From JABFRG01 sp038210445 (lineage in GTDB: Bacteria; Myxococcota_A; Polyangia; Polyangiales; Polyangiaceae), in NCBI GenBank assembly GCA_038210445.1, contig JBBQWQ010000041.1, positions 1 through 64,000 of the forward strand: a DNA stretch of 64,000 nt, read 5' to 3'. Shown piece by piece: positions 17,745 through 27,021 of the stretch (position 1 is the first letter of the stretch; the number at the start of each line of letters is the position of its first letter). Both the position numbers and the translations under genes were made by a program. A model generated the notes under the pieces. It was not told where the DNA came from. It did no database searches and saw nothing but the letters and a program-made list of their open reading frames with translations.

Positions 17745-17819
17745 GGGGACCTCGTTGGCGCCGGAATGTCGACGCAGGCGATGAGACGTAGGGGCGGCCG
17801 GGGGGCCGCGAAAAGGCCT

Positions 17820-19484
<1,665 letters not shown>

Positions 19485-19520
19485 CTTCTGGATGTACCTG
19501 CGGCGCTGGACTTGCGCAAG

Positions 19521-19564
19521 TACTATACTGCGTGCAGGTCTTGCGAAGCGCAGTATACTGCATG
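19521..19564. promoter_or_regulatory. Candidate BoxR operator between boxC and boxR
   Basis: Two direct repeats TATACTGCRTG occur at 19524-19534 and 19554-19564, exactly 30 bases apart, about three helical turns. The second is embedded in a perfect 12-base palindrome, GCAGTATACTGC (19550-19561). Both also include or abut TGCA, the core reported for operators of the BzdR/BoxR regulator family. Their place between the divergent box genes and the regulator gene suggests control of both promoters. Confidence 0.55.
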
Positions 19565-19565
19565 T

Positions 19566-20324
19566 GTGGACCGCACCATTGCGCAGGAAAAGTTGCTCCT
19601 CGCCCTCGGGCAGGAGGTGCGCTCGCTGCGGGTGGCACGGGGTCGCACGCTCAAGGAGCTCTCGGCCGGCGCCGAGGTGAGCGAGCGGTTCCTGAGCGAC
19701 GTGGAAGCGGGGCGCGGCAATATCTCCATCGCGCGGCTCGATGCGCTGGCGCAGGCCCTCGAGACCTCGGCGTCGTCGCTGCTGGCGCGGGCCGAAGCGC
19801 TACGCGCACCACGGGCGCGTGCGGTGGTGTCGCTGCTGGGCCTGCGGGGCGCGGGGAAGAGCTCGGTGGGTGCCCGGCTGGCCGCGCTACTGGGGGTGGG
19901 GTTCGTGGAGCTCGACGTGCAGGTGGCCGAGGCCGCCGGCATGAGCCTGGCGACCATCTTCGAGATTCATGGCGAGGCGTGGTTTCGGCGTCTCGAGCGG
20001 GAGACGCTGCGGCGCCTCCTGGAGCGGGCGGAGCCTGCGGTGGTGGCCACCGGAGGCTCCATCGTGACCGACGCGGAGACCTTTGCGCTCCTGCGCGCGG
20101 AGACGCAAACCGTGTGGCTCCGCGCCGCGCCCAAGGATCACTGGGATCGCGTGGTGGCCCAGGGCGATGGGCGCCCGATGCGCGGCCGCGCCAACGCCAT
20201 GAACGAGCTGCGGTCGATCCTCGCGCGGAGGGAGCCGCTCTATGCGGCCGCCGACCACGAGCTCGACACCTCGCGCGCCACCATCGACGACGCCGCGCAG
20301 ACCATCGCCGGCTGGGTACGCTGA
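19566..20324 (+). CDS. boxR: BoxR-type regulator: XRE helix-turn-helix fused to a shikimate-kinase-like domain
   Basis: A 252-residue regulator. Residues about 8-72 are an XRE-type HTH (LGQEVRSLRVARGRTLKELS, then SERFLSDVEAGRGNISIARL). Residues about 83-250 resemble shikimate kinase, with a P-loop GLRGAGKSSVG, FVELD in the Asp position, FEIHGEAWFRRLE and VVATGGSIV. This architecture is that of BzdR/BoxR, which bind benzoyl-CoA through the kinase-like domain and repress the benzoate genes. The GTG at 19566 is the first in-frame start near the HTH and the nearest ATG is out of frame. It is divergent from boxC, with repeated operator candidates in between. Confidence 0.92.
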   Translation: MDRTIAQEKLLLALGQEVRSLRVARGRTLKELSAGAEVSERFLSDVEAGRGNISIARLDALAQALETSASSLLARAEALRAPRARAVVSLLGLRGAGKSSVGARLAALLGVGFVELDVQVAEAAGMSLATIFEIHGEAWFRRLERETLRRLLERAEPAVVATGGSIVTDAETFALLRAETQTVWLRAAPKDHWDRVVAQGDGRPMRGRANAMNELRSILARREPLYAAADHELDTSRATIDDAAQTIAGWVR

Positions 20325-20327
20325 CGC

Positions 20328-21332
20328 TCAGGCCGGGGCGTCCAGGAGCTTGCTGCCGGCTTCGATGAGCGCCAGAGCCACGATGCCGAGGGCGATGCGC
20401 AGCGCGGTGGCCAGGCCGCCACCCGCGACCACCGCGACGAGCGCGAGCGCGAGACCGCTGCCGAGAGTCCATCGCCCGAGGCTCCGGGAGGCGCGCGCCT
20501 CGCCGGCTCGCGCGGCGCTGGTGAGCGGGCTGCCTTCTGGTGGGCCGAACCAGAGCCGGAGTAGACCGCCGAAGCCCCGCACGCGTCGCGACGCCGCGAG
20601 CAGCCGTACGAACAGATACGTGTTGGCGAACAGCGGGCTGGTGCGCGCGTAGCCCCCAGGGACGCCGTAGTGCACCGGGACCGACTCCGGCTCGAACGTG
20701 CCCAGGAGCCGATCGAAGACGATGAAGAAGCCGCCGTAGTTCTTGTCGATGTAGGGCTCGTTCTGGCCGTGATGAACGCGATGGTGGCTGGGGCTCGCGA
20801 GGAGCCACTCGAGCGGGCCGATGCGCCGCACCAGCTCGGTGTGCACGAAGAACTGGTAGATCTGATAGGCCGCGTGGACGAGCACGAACGTCTCGGGGGC
20901 GACCACCAACGCCAGCGGCAGATAGAACAGGTAGGTCACCCAGGTGGCCACCGCACCTTGTCGCAGCGAGACCGTGAAGTCGTAGTGATCGCTCTGGTGG
21001 TGCACCACGTGCACCGCCCAGAGCACGTTTACCCGATGCGATGCCCGGTGGTAGGCGTAGTAGGCGAGATCGTGGAGGAGGATGGCGAGCAGGATTGCCA
21101 CCGGGCCGTGCGCGATCCGGAGCACCGATGCCGAGGCGTGGTGGACCGCCGCGTAGGCGCCGAGGAATACCGCCAGGGTGGCGAGGTTGACGATCTGGTC
21201 CCAGGCCAGGCAACCGAGGGCGCTCCCGAGGCGCAGGAACGTGTAGGCGCGCCGGGTGCCCCGAAGCGCCAGCCCCTCGGCGCAGAGGGCCAGTGCGAAG
21301 ACCGGCGTCGCATAGAGGATCGGGTCGGCCAT
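20328..21332 (-). CDS. Sterol desaturase / fatty acid hydroxylase family membrane protein
   Basis: A 334-residue integral membrane di-iron enzyme. The three histidine clusters of the family are present: HDLAYYAYHRASHR, HVVHHQ and SPSHHRVHHGQN, with a further NYGGFF region. About six hydrophobic segments surround them and two more form a C-terminal extension (residues about 270-334). The ATG at 21332 begins directly before the first membrane segment. It converges on boxR with only three bases between the stops, so there is no room for a terminator. The substrate (sterol, carotenoid, alkylglycerol or fatty acid) cannot be told. Confidence 0.85.
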   Translation of the reverse strand: MADPILYATPVFALALCAEGLALRGTRRAYTFLRLGSALGCLAWDQIVNLATLAVFLGAYAAVHHASASVLRIAHGPVAILLAILLHDLAYYAYHRASHRVNVLWAVHVVHHQSDHYDFTVSLRQGAVATWVTYLFYLPLALVVAPETFVLVHAAYQIYQFFVHTELVRRIGPLEWLLASPSHHRVHHGQNEPYIDKNYGGFFIVFDRLLGTFEPESVPVHYGVPGGYARTSPLFANTYLFVRLLAASRRVRGFGGLLRLWFGPPEGSPLTSAARAGEARASRSLGRWTLGSGLALALVAVVAGGGLATALRIALGIVALALIEAGSKLLDAPA

Positions 21333-21415
21333 GCGCGAATCACCTGGTACGGCGGCGGCGACGCATTCCTTCCCCCGCGTCCGATGCGCGGTCGACACCG
21401 CTGCGCGCGGGGCGT

Positions 21416-22183
21416 TCAGGGGCAGGCTTGCGCCGTGAACCCGGTCACCGCGAAGCCTTGCGGATTCTCCTGCGTGCAGGTGGCGCCCAGCATGAGCGCC
21501 GACACCGATCCGATGGCGGTGGTGAGGCTCGCGCCGTCGACCGTCACCTTCGCGGGGGTGACTTCGAACGCGACCTTGCGGTTGAGCGGCGGCGTGGCGA
21601 GGGAAGCGTTGGTTGGCTGGTTTCGCGTGACGTCGAAGGTGCCGAGGCCGAAGGTGCTCCGCTTGGCCGCGCTCATGGAGCTCTTCTGGGAGTCGTAGAA
21701 GGCGCCGGCGCCTGGGCCCGCGCCCAAGCCGAGGAGCGCCGGCGTGGTGGCTCCCGGGGTGCCCGCGTAGAAGCCGATGGCGGTGCCGTCGCCGTAGCCG
21801 CTGCTCACCGGCGAGCCGATGGCCAGCTCGTACGATCCGGTGATGCGCGTGGACGCGGGGAACTTCCAGGTGGCGCTGCCGCTCTGGTTGAACGCGAAGT
21901 CGTCGGCGGGGAGGAGCGTGAGCTGCGTGCCGCCCATGCTCGCGCGACCGGCGAGGGTGGGCAGGCGGCCGCCGCTCGCCGAGGAGAGCGAGAGCACCAC
22001 GCACGGCGCCGGCGCGTCGGTGCCGGCGTCGCCCACGATCGCAACGTCGACGCTCGCATCGGCCGGGCCCACGACCTGCGCGTCGCTCCCCGCATCAGGC
22101 GCCGGCGCGGCGGTGTAGCTCGCGCATGCGGTCATCGACAAGATGACAACGGCTCGCCCGCTTCGAGAGCCTCGACGCTGCAT
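21416..22183 (-). CDS. Lipoprotein of unknown function
   Basis: A 255-residue protein with a short signal peptide ending at lipobox MTAC (Cys20) and an Ala/Asp/Val-rich linker to about residue 60. The remaining 190 residues look like a beta-rich secreted domain (repeated short strands; TRITGSYELAIGSPVSSG) with three Cys, one close to the C-terminus (TAQACP). No family is recognised. It lies 83 bases upstream of the sterol-desaturase gene on the same strand. Confidence 0.65.
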   Translation of the reverse strand: MQRRGSRSGRAVVILSMTACASYTAAPAPDAGSDAQVVGPADASVDVAIVGDAGTDAPAPCVVLSLSSASGGRLPTLAGRASMGGTQLTLLPADDFAFNQSGSATWKFPASTRITGSYELAIGSPVSSGYGDGTAIGFYAGTPGATTPALLGLGAGPGAGAFYDSQKSSMSAAKRSTFGLGTFDVTRNQPTNASLATPPLNRKVAFEVTPAKVTVDGASLTTAIGSVSALMLGATCTQENPQGFAVTGFTAQACP

Positions 22184-22230
22184 GCTTCGAGGCTATCACG
22201 CAGCGCCGGCGGAGGTGGTAGGAGGCGGCC

Positions 22231-22557
22231 ATGAAGCCATTTCGCACGCTGACCGCTACGGTCGTACTCGCCGCCACGGCTCTCGCCTGCAACGCTCCGG
22301 TCGGAACCGGCGGCATGGTGCAGGTGCCCAAGGACGGCGCAGCCATCTGCGCCGAACACTGCGCCACCATGGGCCTCACGCTCGATGCGGTCGTGGTCAT
22401 GGCCAGCAACGTCGGCTGCGTGTGCCGCGCCGCGAAATCTCCGGCAGTCGGGGCGTCGAACGGCTCCGACCACGCGGGTGCCGCGGCCGGCGGCATGGCG
22501 GCCCTCGTGGCCGAGGAGCAGCAGCGTCAGGCGTCCCAGAGTACGCCGCGCCGCTGA
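22231..22557 (+). CDS. Small Cys-containing lipoprotein
   Basis: A 108-residue protein with a good ribosome site (TAGGAGG) before the ATG, a signal peptide and lipobox ALAC at Cys20. The mature part has four further Cys in the pattern C-x3-C (AICAEHC) and C-x-C (GCVCRA), followed by a low-complexity Ala/Gly/Gln tail. No family is recognised. It ends 33 bases upstream of the trp promoter candidate. Confidence 0.65.
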   Translation: MKPFRTLTATVVLAATALACNAPVGTGGMVQVPKDGAAICAEHCATMGLTLDAVVVMASNVGCVCRAAKSPAVGASNGSDHAGAAAGGMAALVAEEQQRQASQSTPRR

Positions 22558-22581
22558 CCCATGGTCGTCCGCACCTTCGCA

Positions 22582-22618
22582 CGAACGCCGTTGACGTTCG
22601 GCGATTCGGGTGCAGAAT
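22582..22618 (+). promoter_or_regulatory. Candidate trp operon promoter with overlapping inverted repeat
   Basis: TTGACG (22591-22596) and CAGAAT (22613-22618) are separated by 16 bases and fit a sigma-70 promoter well (5/6 and 4/6). Transcription would start near 22625, only a few bases before the trpL ATG at 22628, so the leader message would be nearly leaderless. An inverted repeat CGAACG (22582-22587) / CGTTCG (22595-22600) overlaps the -35 box and could be an operator. Confidence 0.55.
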
Positions 22619-22627
22619 AGAGACCCG

Positions 22628-22732
22628 ATGGCCCGCCGTTCCCCTATCCTCCAACAGCCGAAGCTTGCGCCGCTCGGGCTCGATTCTTGGCGGAATTGGT
22701 GGTTCTTGCATGCGGGCCTGCGTCCCGGGTGA
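22628..22732 (+). CDS. trpL: trp operon leader peptide (TrpL)
   Basis: A 34-codon frame from ATG at 22628 to TGA at 22730. It carries Trp at positions 21, 24 and 25 (SWRNWWF), three Trp in five codons, a strong enrichment typical of attenuation leader peptides. It sits between a promoter match and the attenuator, directly ahead of the trp genes. The stop lies next to attenuator region 2, so a ribosome that finishes the peptide would mask that region. The short distance from promoter to ATG suggests leaderless translation, as known for trpL of some alphaproteobacteria. Confidence 0.88.
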   Translation: MARRSPILQQPKLAPLGLDSWRNWWFLHAGLRPG

Positions 22733-22790
22733 TGCCATCGCGCTGAATCCGTTTCGACCAAGGCCCGCTTCTCGCGGGCCTTTTTCTTTT
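22712..22790 (+). promoter_or_regulatory. trp attenuator (mutually exclusive antiterminator and terminator)
   Basis: Region 2, GCGGGCCT (22712-22719), is exactly complementary to region 3, AGGCCCGC (22761-22768). Region 3 also pairs with region 4, GCGGGCCTT (22774-22782), across a five-base loop; this second hairpin is followed by a T-rich tract to 22790 and is an intrinsic terminator. Stalling at the Trp codons would leave region 2 free to pair with region 3 and allow read-through. Completion at the stop codon would mask region 2 and allow termination. A possible region 1 that could sequester region 2, GGCCCGC, lies at 22630-22636. Confidence 0.88.
22760..22790 (+). terminator. Intrinsic terminator of the trp attenuator
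   Basis: Nine-pair stem AAGGCCCGC (22760-22768) / GCGGGCCTT (22774-22782), loop TTCTC, then TTTCTTTT. It lies 22 bases before the first structural gene of the trp operon. Confidence 0.88.
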
Positions 22791-22812
22791 CGTCACCGTC
22801 ACCGGAGCTCCC

Positions 22813-23835
22813 ATGATCGTCGTACTGAGACCCGAAGCCACCGCCAAGGACGCGAGCGAGCTTTTGGCGCGCATCGAGGCCAAGGGGCTCAAGCCTCTGC
22901 ACCTTCCGGGCACCGAGCGCACGGTTCTCGGCGCGCTGGGCGATGAACGCGTCTTGGCGGAGCTCGACCTGGAAGCGCATCCGATGGTCGAATCGGTGAA
23001 GGCGATCCTCGCGCCCTACAAGCTGGTGAGCCGCGAGCTTCACCCGCACGACACGGTGGTCGACCTGGGGGGCGTGCGGGTCGGTGGCGGGCGCTTCACG
23101 GTGGTGGCGGGGCCGCCGCAGGTGGAGAGCTCGGCGTCGCTCGAAGCGACCCTCGCCGCCATGGGGAGCTTCGGAGGCGTGCTGCGGTCCGCCACCTCCG
23201 GGGCGCGCAGCAGTCCCTATGCGCGCACCGCGGTGCTTCCGAGCGGCGTGGATGCGCTGCAGGGGGGAGCGCAGCTCGCGGGCATTCCGGCCCTCACCGA
23301 GGTGTTCGAGGCCGACGACGTCGCAGCGCTTCGCACCCGGGTTTCGTGCCTGGAGGTGGGGCCACGGAACATGCACAACCATCGCTTACTGTCGGCGCTG
23401 GCGCATGCACGGGGCCCGGTGCTCCTGAGCCGTGGACCCGCGGACCGGGTGGAGGAGCTCCTGCTCGCCGCGGAGTACCTCATGGGCGAGGGCAACGGGC
23501 AGATCATCCTGTGCGAGCCCGGCATTCGCACGCTGGAAACGGCGATGCCGGCCACCGTGGACCTCGGCGCCGTGGCGTGGCTCAAGGAACGCACCCACCT
23601 GCCGGTGCTGGTGGACCCTTCGCGGGCGGTGGGGCACCGCGCGCTGGTGGCGCCCCTGGCGCTCGCTTCGCTGGCGGCGGGCGCCGATGGCGTGGTGCTC
23701 CTCGTGCACCACGACCCACCGCATGCCCTGGAGGGCGGGGCCGCGTCGCTGGATGGCCGATCCTTCGCCCGCCTGCTGCGCGATCTCCGCGCGGTTGCGG
23801 TGGCGCTGGGCAAAGACATGGGGCAAAGCCGATGA
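22813..23835 (+). CDS. DAHP-synthase-like protein lacking the catalytic metal ligands (putative pseudoenzyme)
   Basis: A 340-residue protein colinear with type I-beta 3-deoxy-D-arabino-heptulosonate 7-phosphate synthase, including the N-terminal ferredoxin-like extension (residues 1-75). Family landmarks are recognisable, yet the key residues are replaced. The metal Cys in AGPCSVES is Pro102 (AGPPQVES). The metal His in DPSH is Arg271. The metal Glu before VHP is Leu297. The metal Asp near LSDG is Gly308. The PEP/E4P Lys in FKPRTSPY is Gly130, the Lys in LKRG is Ser206 and the Arg in CERGIRT is Pro236. It is therefore unlikely to make DAHP. It is the first gene behind the trp attenuator and overlaps trpE by four bases. 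A regulatory or scaffolding role is possible. Confidence 0.85.
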   Translation: MIVVLRPEATAKDASELLARIEAKGLKPLHLPGTERTVLGALGDERVLAELDLEAHPMVESVKAILAPYKLVSRELHPHDTVVDLGGVRVGGGRFTVVAGPPQVESSASLEATLAAMGSFGGVLRSATSGARSSPYARTAVLPSGVDALQGGAQLAGIPALTEVFEADDVAALRTRVSCLEVGPRNMHNHRLLSALAHARGPVLLSRGPADRVEELLLAAEYLMGEGNGQIILCEPGIRTLETAMPATVDLGAVAWLKERTHLPVLVDPSRAVGHRALVAPLALASLAAGADGVVLLVHHDPPHALEGGAASLDGRSFARLLRDLRAVAVALGKDMGQSR

Positions 23836-25385
23836 GCGCGTCGTCGAGTGCTCTCTGCCTCTCGCGACATCTGCGCGAGGCGCCGGACCCGCAGGTGCTG
23901 TACCGGCAGCTCTCCGGCGGCGCCCCGGGAACCCTGCTCTTCGAGACCGGCGAGGCGCTGGAAGGGGCCGGGCGCCGGAGCATCTTGGTGACCGCGGTCG
24001 CGGCGCGCCTCGAGTGTCGCGGGAGCGAGGTGCGGATCTCTGCGGTCTCGGCCCAAGGCGCGAGCATCGTCGCCAAGGTCGCGGCCGATTTGCCCAGCTA
24101 CGTGCGCGAGCGCACGGAATCCCAGGTGCTTCTGGCGTTCCCGCGCACCGACGAGACGGAAGACGAGGCCCGGCTACGCGCGCCTTCGCCGCTCGATGCG
24201 CTCCGTGCGCTGGTGCGTTTCGAGGTCACCGGCGACGCCGGCCCGTTCGCGGTCTTCGCCGCCGGCGTGTTCGCGTACGACTTCGTGGAGGTTTTCGAGC
24301 CGCTTCCGCCGCCCGCCAGCGATCCGCTCGACTACCCCGACGCGGTGTTCTTCCTCGCAGAGAGCGCGGTGCTCATCGACGGCGCAGCGGGCGTCACGCG
24401 CCTGTACGCCACGGCCTTCGGCGACGATCGCCGCGCCGTTCACGACGCCGAGCGGCGTATCGCGGCGCTGGCGCAGGCCTGCGAGGAGGCGATTGCTGCA
24501 CCGTCTCCTTCGCGCGCGGCCGAAGCCCCACCGCCGCACGTGGCGCAGACCGACCTCGACGACGCGACCTTCGAGCAGCTGGTGCGCACCATGAAGGAGC
24601 ACATCGTCGCCGGCGACGTGTTCCAGATCGTGGGCTCGCGCTCGTTTTCTGCGCCCTGCCTCGACCCGGTGGCGGCCTACGGGCGGCTGCGGGTGCAGAA
24701 CCCCAGCCCCTACCACTTCTTCTTCGCCGACGTCTCCGGCACCCTCTTCGGAGCCTCGCCGGAGACCTCGGTGCGTGTAGAGCGCACGCAAGAGGGCTTG
24801 GTGGTGCACGTGCACCCGATCGCCGGCACCCGGCGCCGTGGCGCGACGCCCGACGAGGACGATCGCATCGAGGCCGAGCTCCGCCTCTCGGAGAAGGAAG
24901 TGGCGGAGCACATGATGCTGGTCGACCTGGCGCGCAACGACATCGCGCGGGTGGCCATCCCCGGCACCCGGCGGGTGAAGCCGCTGCTCTCGGTGGAGCG
25001 CTACTCGCAGGTGATGCATCTGGTTTCGTCGGTGTCGGGGCGCCTTCGCCCCGGCCTCGACGCGCTGCACGCGTACGGCGCCTCCGCCAACATGGGCACC
25101 CTGGTGGGGGCACCCAAGGTGCGCGCCGCGGAGCTCCTGCGTACCTACGAGGGGCAAAAGCGCGGAGCCTACGGCGGCGCCATCGGCTGGCTCTCGCACG
25201 ACGGTTCCTTCGACTCCGCCATCGTCATTCGCTCGGCGCTGGTGAAGGACGGCGTGGCGCACGTGCGCGCCGGGGCCGGCATCGTGTTCGACTCCGAGCC
25301 GGCGGACGAGGCCGACGAGACCCGCCGCAAGGCCGCGGCGGTGCTCCGCGCAGTGGGAGCCCGACTCCCGGAAGGCAAGCCATGA
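23832..25385 (+). CDS. trpE: Anthranilate synthase component I
   Basis: A 517-residue chorismate-utilising enzyme that, with TrpG, makes anthranilate. The C-terminal half holds the catalytic signatures GASPETSVRV, VHPIAGTRRRG, MMLVDLARNDIARV and ANMGTLVGAPKVRA. The N-terminal half is of the enteric TrpE type; the Trp feedback element that reads LLES in Escherichia coli reads LLFET here (residues about 35-39), so the allosteric Ser is a Thr. The ATG overlaps the preceding stop by four bases. Confidence 0.96.
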   Translation: MSASSSALCLSRHLREAPDPQVLYRQLSGGAPGTLLFETGEALEGAGRRSILVTAVAARLECRGSEVRISAVSAQGASIVAKVAADLPSYVRERTESQVLLAFPRTDETEDEARLRAPSPLDALRALVRFEVTGDAGPFAVFAAGVFAYDFVEVFEPLPPPASDPLDYPDAVFFLAESAVLIDGAAGVTRLYATAFGDDRRAVHDAERRIAALAQACEEAIAAPSPSRAAEAPPPHVAQTDLDDATFEQLVRTMKEHIVAGDVFQIVGSRSFSAPCLDPVAAYGRLRVQNPSPYHFFFADVSGTLFGASPETSVRVERTQEGLVVHVHPIAGTRRRGATPDEDDRIEAELRLSEKEVAEHMMLVDLARNDIARVAIPGTRRVKPLLSVERYSQVMHLVSSVSGRLRPGLDALHAYGASANMGTLVGAPKVRAAELLRTYEGQKRGAYGGAIGWLSHDGSFDSAIVIRSALVKDGVAHVRAGAGIVFDSEPADEADETRRKAAAVLRAVGARLPEGKP

Positions 25386-25957
25386 AGCGCGTGCTGCTGG
25401 TCGACAACAAAGACTCCTTCGTCTTCAACCTGGCCGAGGCGTTCGGGCGTCTGGGCGCCGCGGTCACGGTGGTGCGCAACACCGCCCTGGCGCCGGCCCT
25501 GGTAGACGACGCCGCGCGCACCGGGGCGCTCTTGGTGCTCTCGCCAGGGCCCGGCCGCCCGGAAGATGCAGGATGCACCATTCCCGTGCTGGGGCTCGCG
25601 CTGGGGCGCGTGCCGGTGTTCGGGGTGTGCCTGGGGCACCAAGCCATGGTGCTGGCCGCCGGCGGAAAGGTCGAGGGCGCCTCGGGCATCGTCCACGGCA
25701 AGGCCTCGCGCATCACCCACGACGGTCAGGGTCCGCTGCGGGGGCTTCCGTCGCCGCTCTCGGTGGGCCGCTACCACTCGCTCTGCACGCGCATCGTTCC
25801 CCCGCGCTTCACGGTGCACGCGTGGCTCGACGGCATGGCCATGGCCATCTCCGACGCCGCGGCGAAGCAGACCGCCGTGCAGTTTCACCCGGAGTCGATC
25901 CTCACCCCCGAGGGCGATCGCTTGCTCCTCAACGTTCTGGAAGCAGGAGTATCTTGA
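25382..25957 (+). CDS. trpG: Anthranilate synthase component II (glutamine amidotransferase)
   Basis: A 191-residue class-I amidotransferase that supplies ammonia from glutamine to TrpE. The catalytic triad is Cys83 in VFGVCLGHQ with His169 and Glu171 in QFHPES. The N-terminal VDNKDSFVFNLAE and LSPGPGRPEDAG motifs are typical. It is not fused to TrpD, unlike in Escherichia coli. The ATG overlaps the trpE stop by four bases. Confidence 0.96.
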   Translation: MKRVLLVDNKDSFVFNLAEAFGRLGAAVTVVRNTALAPALVDDAARTGALLVLSPGPGRPEDAGCTIPVLGLALGRVPVFGVCLGHQAMVLAAGGKVEGASGIVHGKASRITHDGQGPLRGLPSPLSVGRYHSLCTRIVPPRFTVHAWLDGMAMAISDAAAKQTAVQFHPESILTPEGDRLLLNVLEAGVS

Positions 25958-27021
25958 CCCTCCCCTCCGAAGCAGAGCGAGCCGCGCAGTCTGCGGGGCT
26001 CATGAGCCGGGTGCTGGAGCGGCTCTGCGCCAGCGAGAGCCTCACCATGGGCGAGAGCGAGGGGCTTTTCCGCAAGATCGTGGAAGGTACGGTGGAGGCG
26101 CCGATGCTCGCCGCGATTCTCACAGCGCTCAAGGCCAAGGGCGAGACCGCGGCGGAGATCGCCGGCGCGGCGCGTGCCCTTCGCGCTTCGGCGGAGCCCT
26201 TCGAGGCCCCGCCGTACCCGGTGGCCGACACCTGCGGCACCGGCGGCGACGGTGCGGCGAGCTTCAACGTCTCGACCGCAGTGGCGTTCGTGGCGGCAGC
26301 CGGCGGCGTGCCGGTGGTGAAGCACGGGAACCGTTCGGTGTCGTCGCGTTGCGGCTCGGCCGACGTGCTCGAGGCCCTCGGGCTGCGCATCGATCTCGAC
26401 GGCGCCGCGGCCCGCAAGGCGCTCGACGTGACCGGGTTTTGCTTTCTCTTCGCGCCGCGCATGCATCCTGGCATTCGCCATGCGATGCCGGTGCGAAAGG
26501 CCCTGGGCGTGCGCACCATCTTCAACGTGCTGGGGCCGCTGGCCAACCCGGCGCGGCCCGCGCACCAGGTGCTCGGCACCGGCGTGGGCGCGTGGGTGTT
26601 GCCCATGGCCGAGACGCTCCGCCTCCTGGGCTCCACCGCGGCGCTGGTGGTGCACGGCTCCGGCATGGACGAGATCGCGCTCCACGGCGAGACGCGCGCG
26701 GCTCGGCTCTTCGAAGGGAAGATCACCGAGCTGACCATCACGCCGGAAGACGTGGGGCTCGCCCGGGCGCCCGCCGATGCGCTGCGCGGCGGCGATCCCG
26801 CGGAGAATGCCGCAGCCCTGCGCGCCGTGCTGCAGGGTCAGGGCACCCCGGCGCAGCGCGATGCGGTGGCCTTCAACGCCGGCGCGGTCTTCTGGACCAC
26901 CGGCGCGTCGAGCTCCTTGCGCGAGGGCGTGGCCCGGGCGGTCGACCTGGTGCGGAGCGGGGCTGGCGAAAAGGTACTGGAGAGCTATCGAGAGGCGAGC
27001 CATGACTTCCCGACTGGATGA
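25954..27021 (+). CDS. trpD: Anthranilate phosphoribosyltransferase
   Basis: A 355-residue enzyme that transfers phosphoribose from PRPP to anthranilate. It shows the PRPP motifs DTCGTGGDGAASFNVST and KHGNRSVSSRCGSAD, and NVLGPLANPA. The start is a TTG at 25954 that overlaps the trpG stop by four bases, in the style of every other junction in the operon. An ATG at 26002 is an alternative that would remove 16 residues ahead of the first helix. Confidence 0.95.
   Translation: MTLPSEAERAAQSAGLMSRVLERLCASESLTMGESEGLFRKIVEGTVEAPMLAAILTALKAKGETAAEIAGAARALRASAEPFEAPPYPVADTCGTGGDGAASFNVSTAVAFVAAAGGVPVVKHGNRSVSSRCGSADVLEALGLRIDLDGAAARKALDVTGFCFLFAPRMHPGIRHAMPVRKALGVRTIFNVLGPLANPARPAHQVLGTGVGAWVLPMAETLRLLGSTAALVVHGSGMDEIALHGETRAARLFEGKITELTITPEDVGLARAPADALRGGDPAENAAALRAVLQGQGTPAQRDAVAFNAGAVFWTTGASSSLREGVARAVDLVRSGAGEKVLESYREASHDFPTG

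Noticed and set aside
22813..23835. Calling this gene a working DAHP synthase (aroF/aroG)
   Set aside because: Overall similarity is clear, but all four metal ligands and several substrate residues are replaced, so I did not give it that function or symbol.
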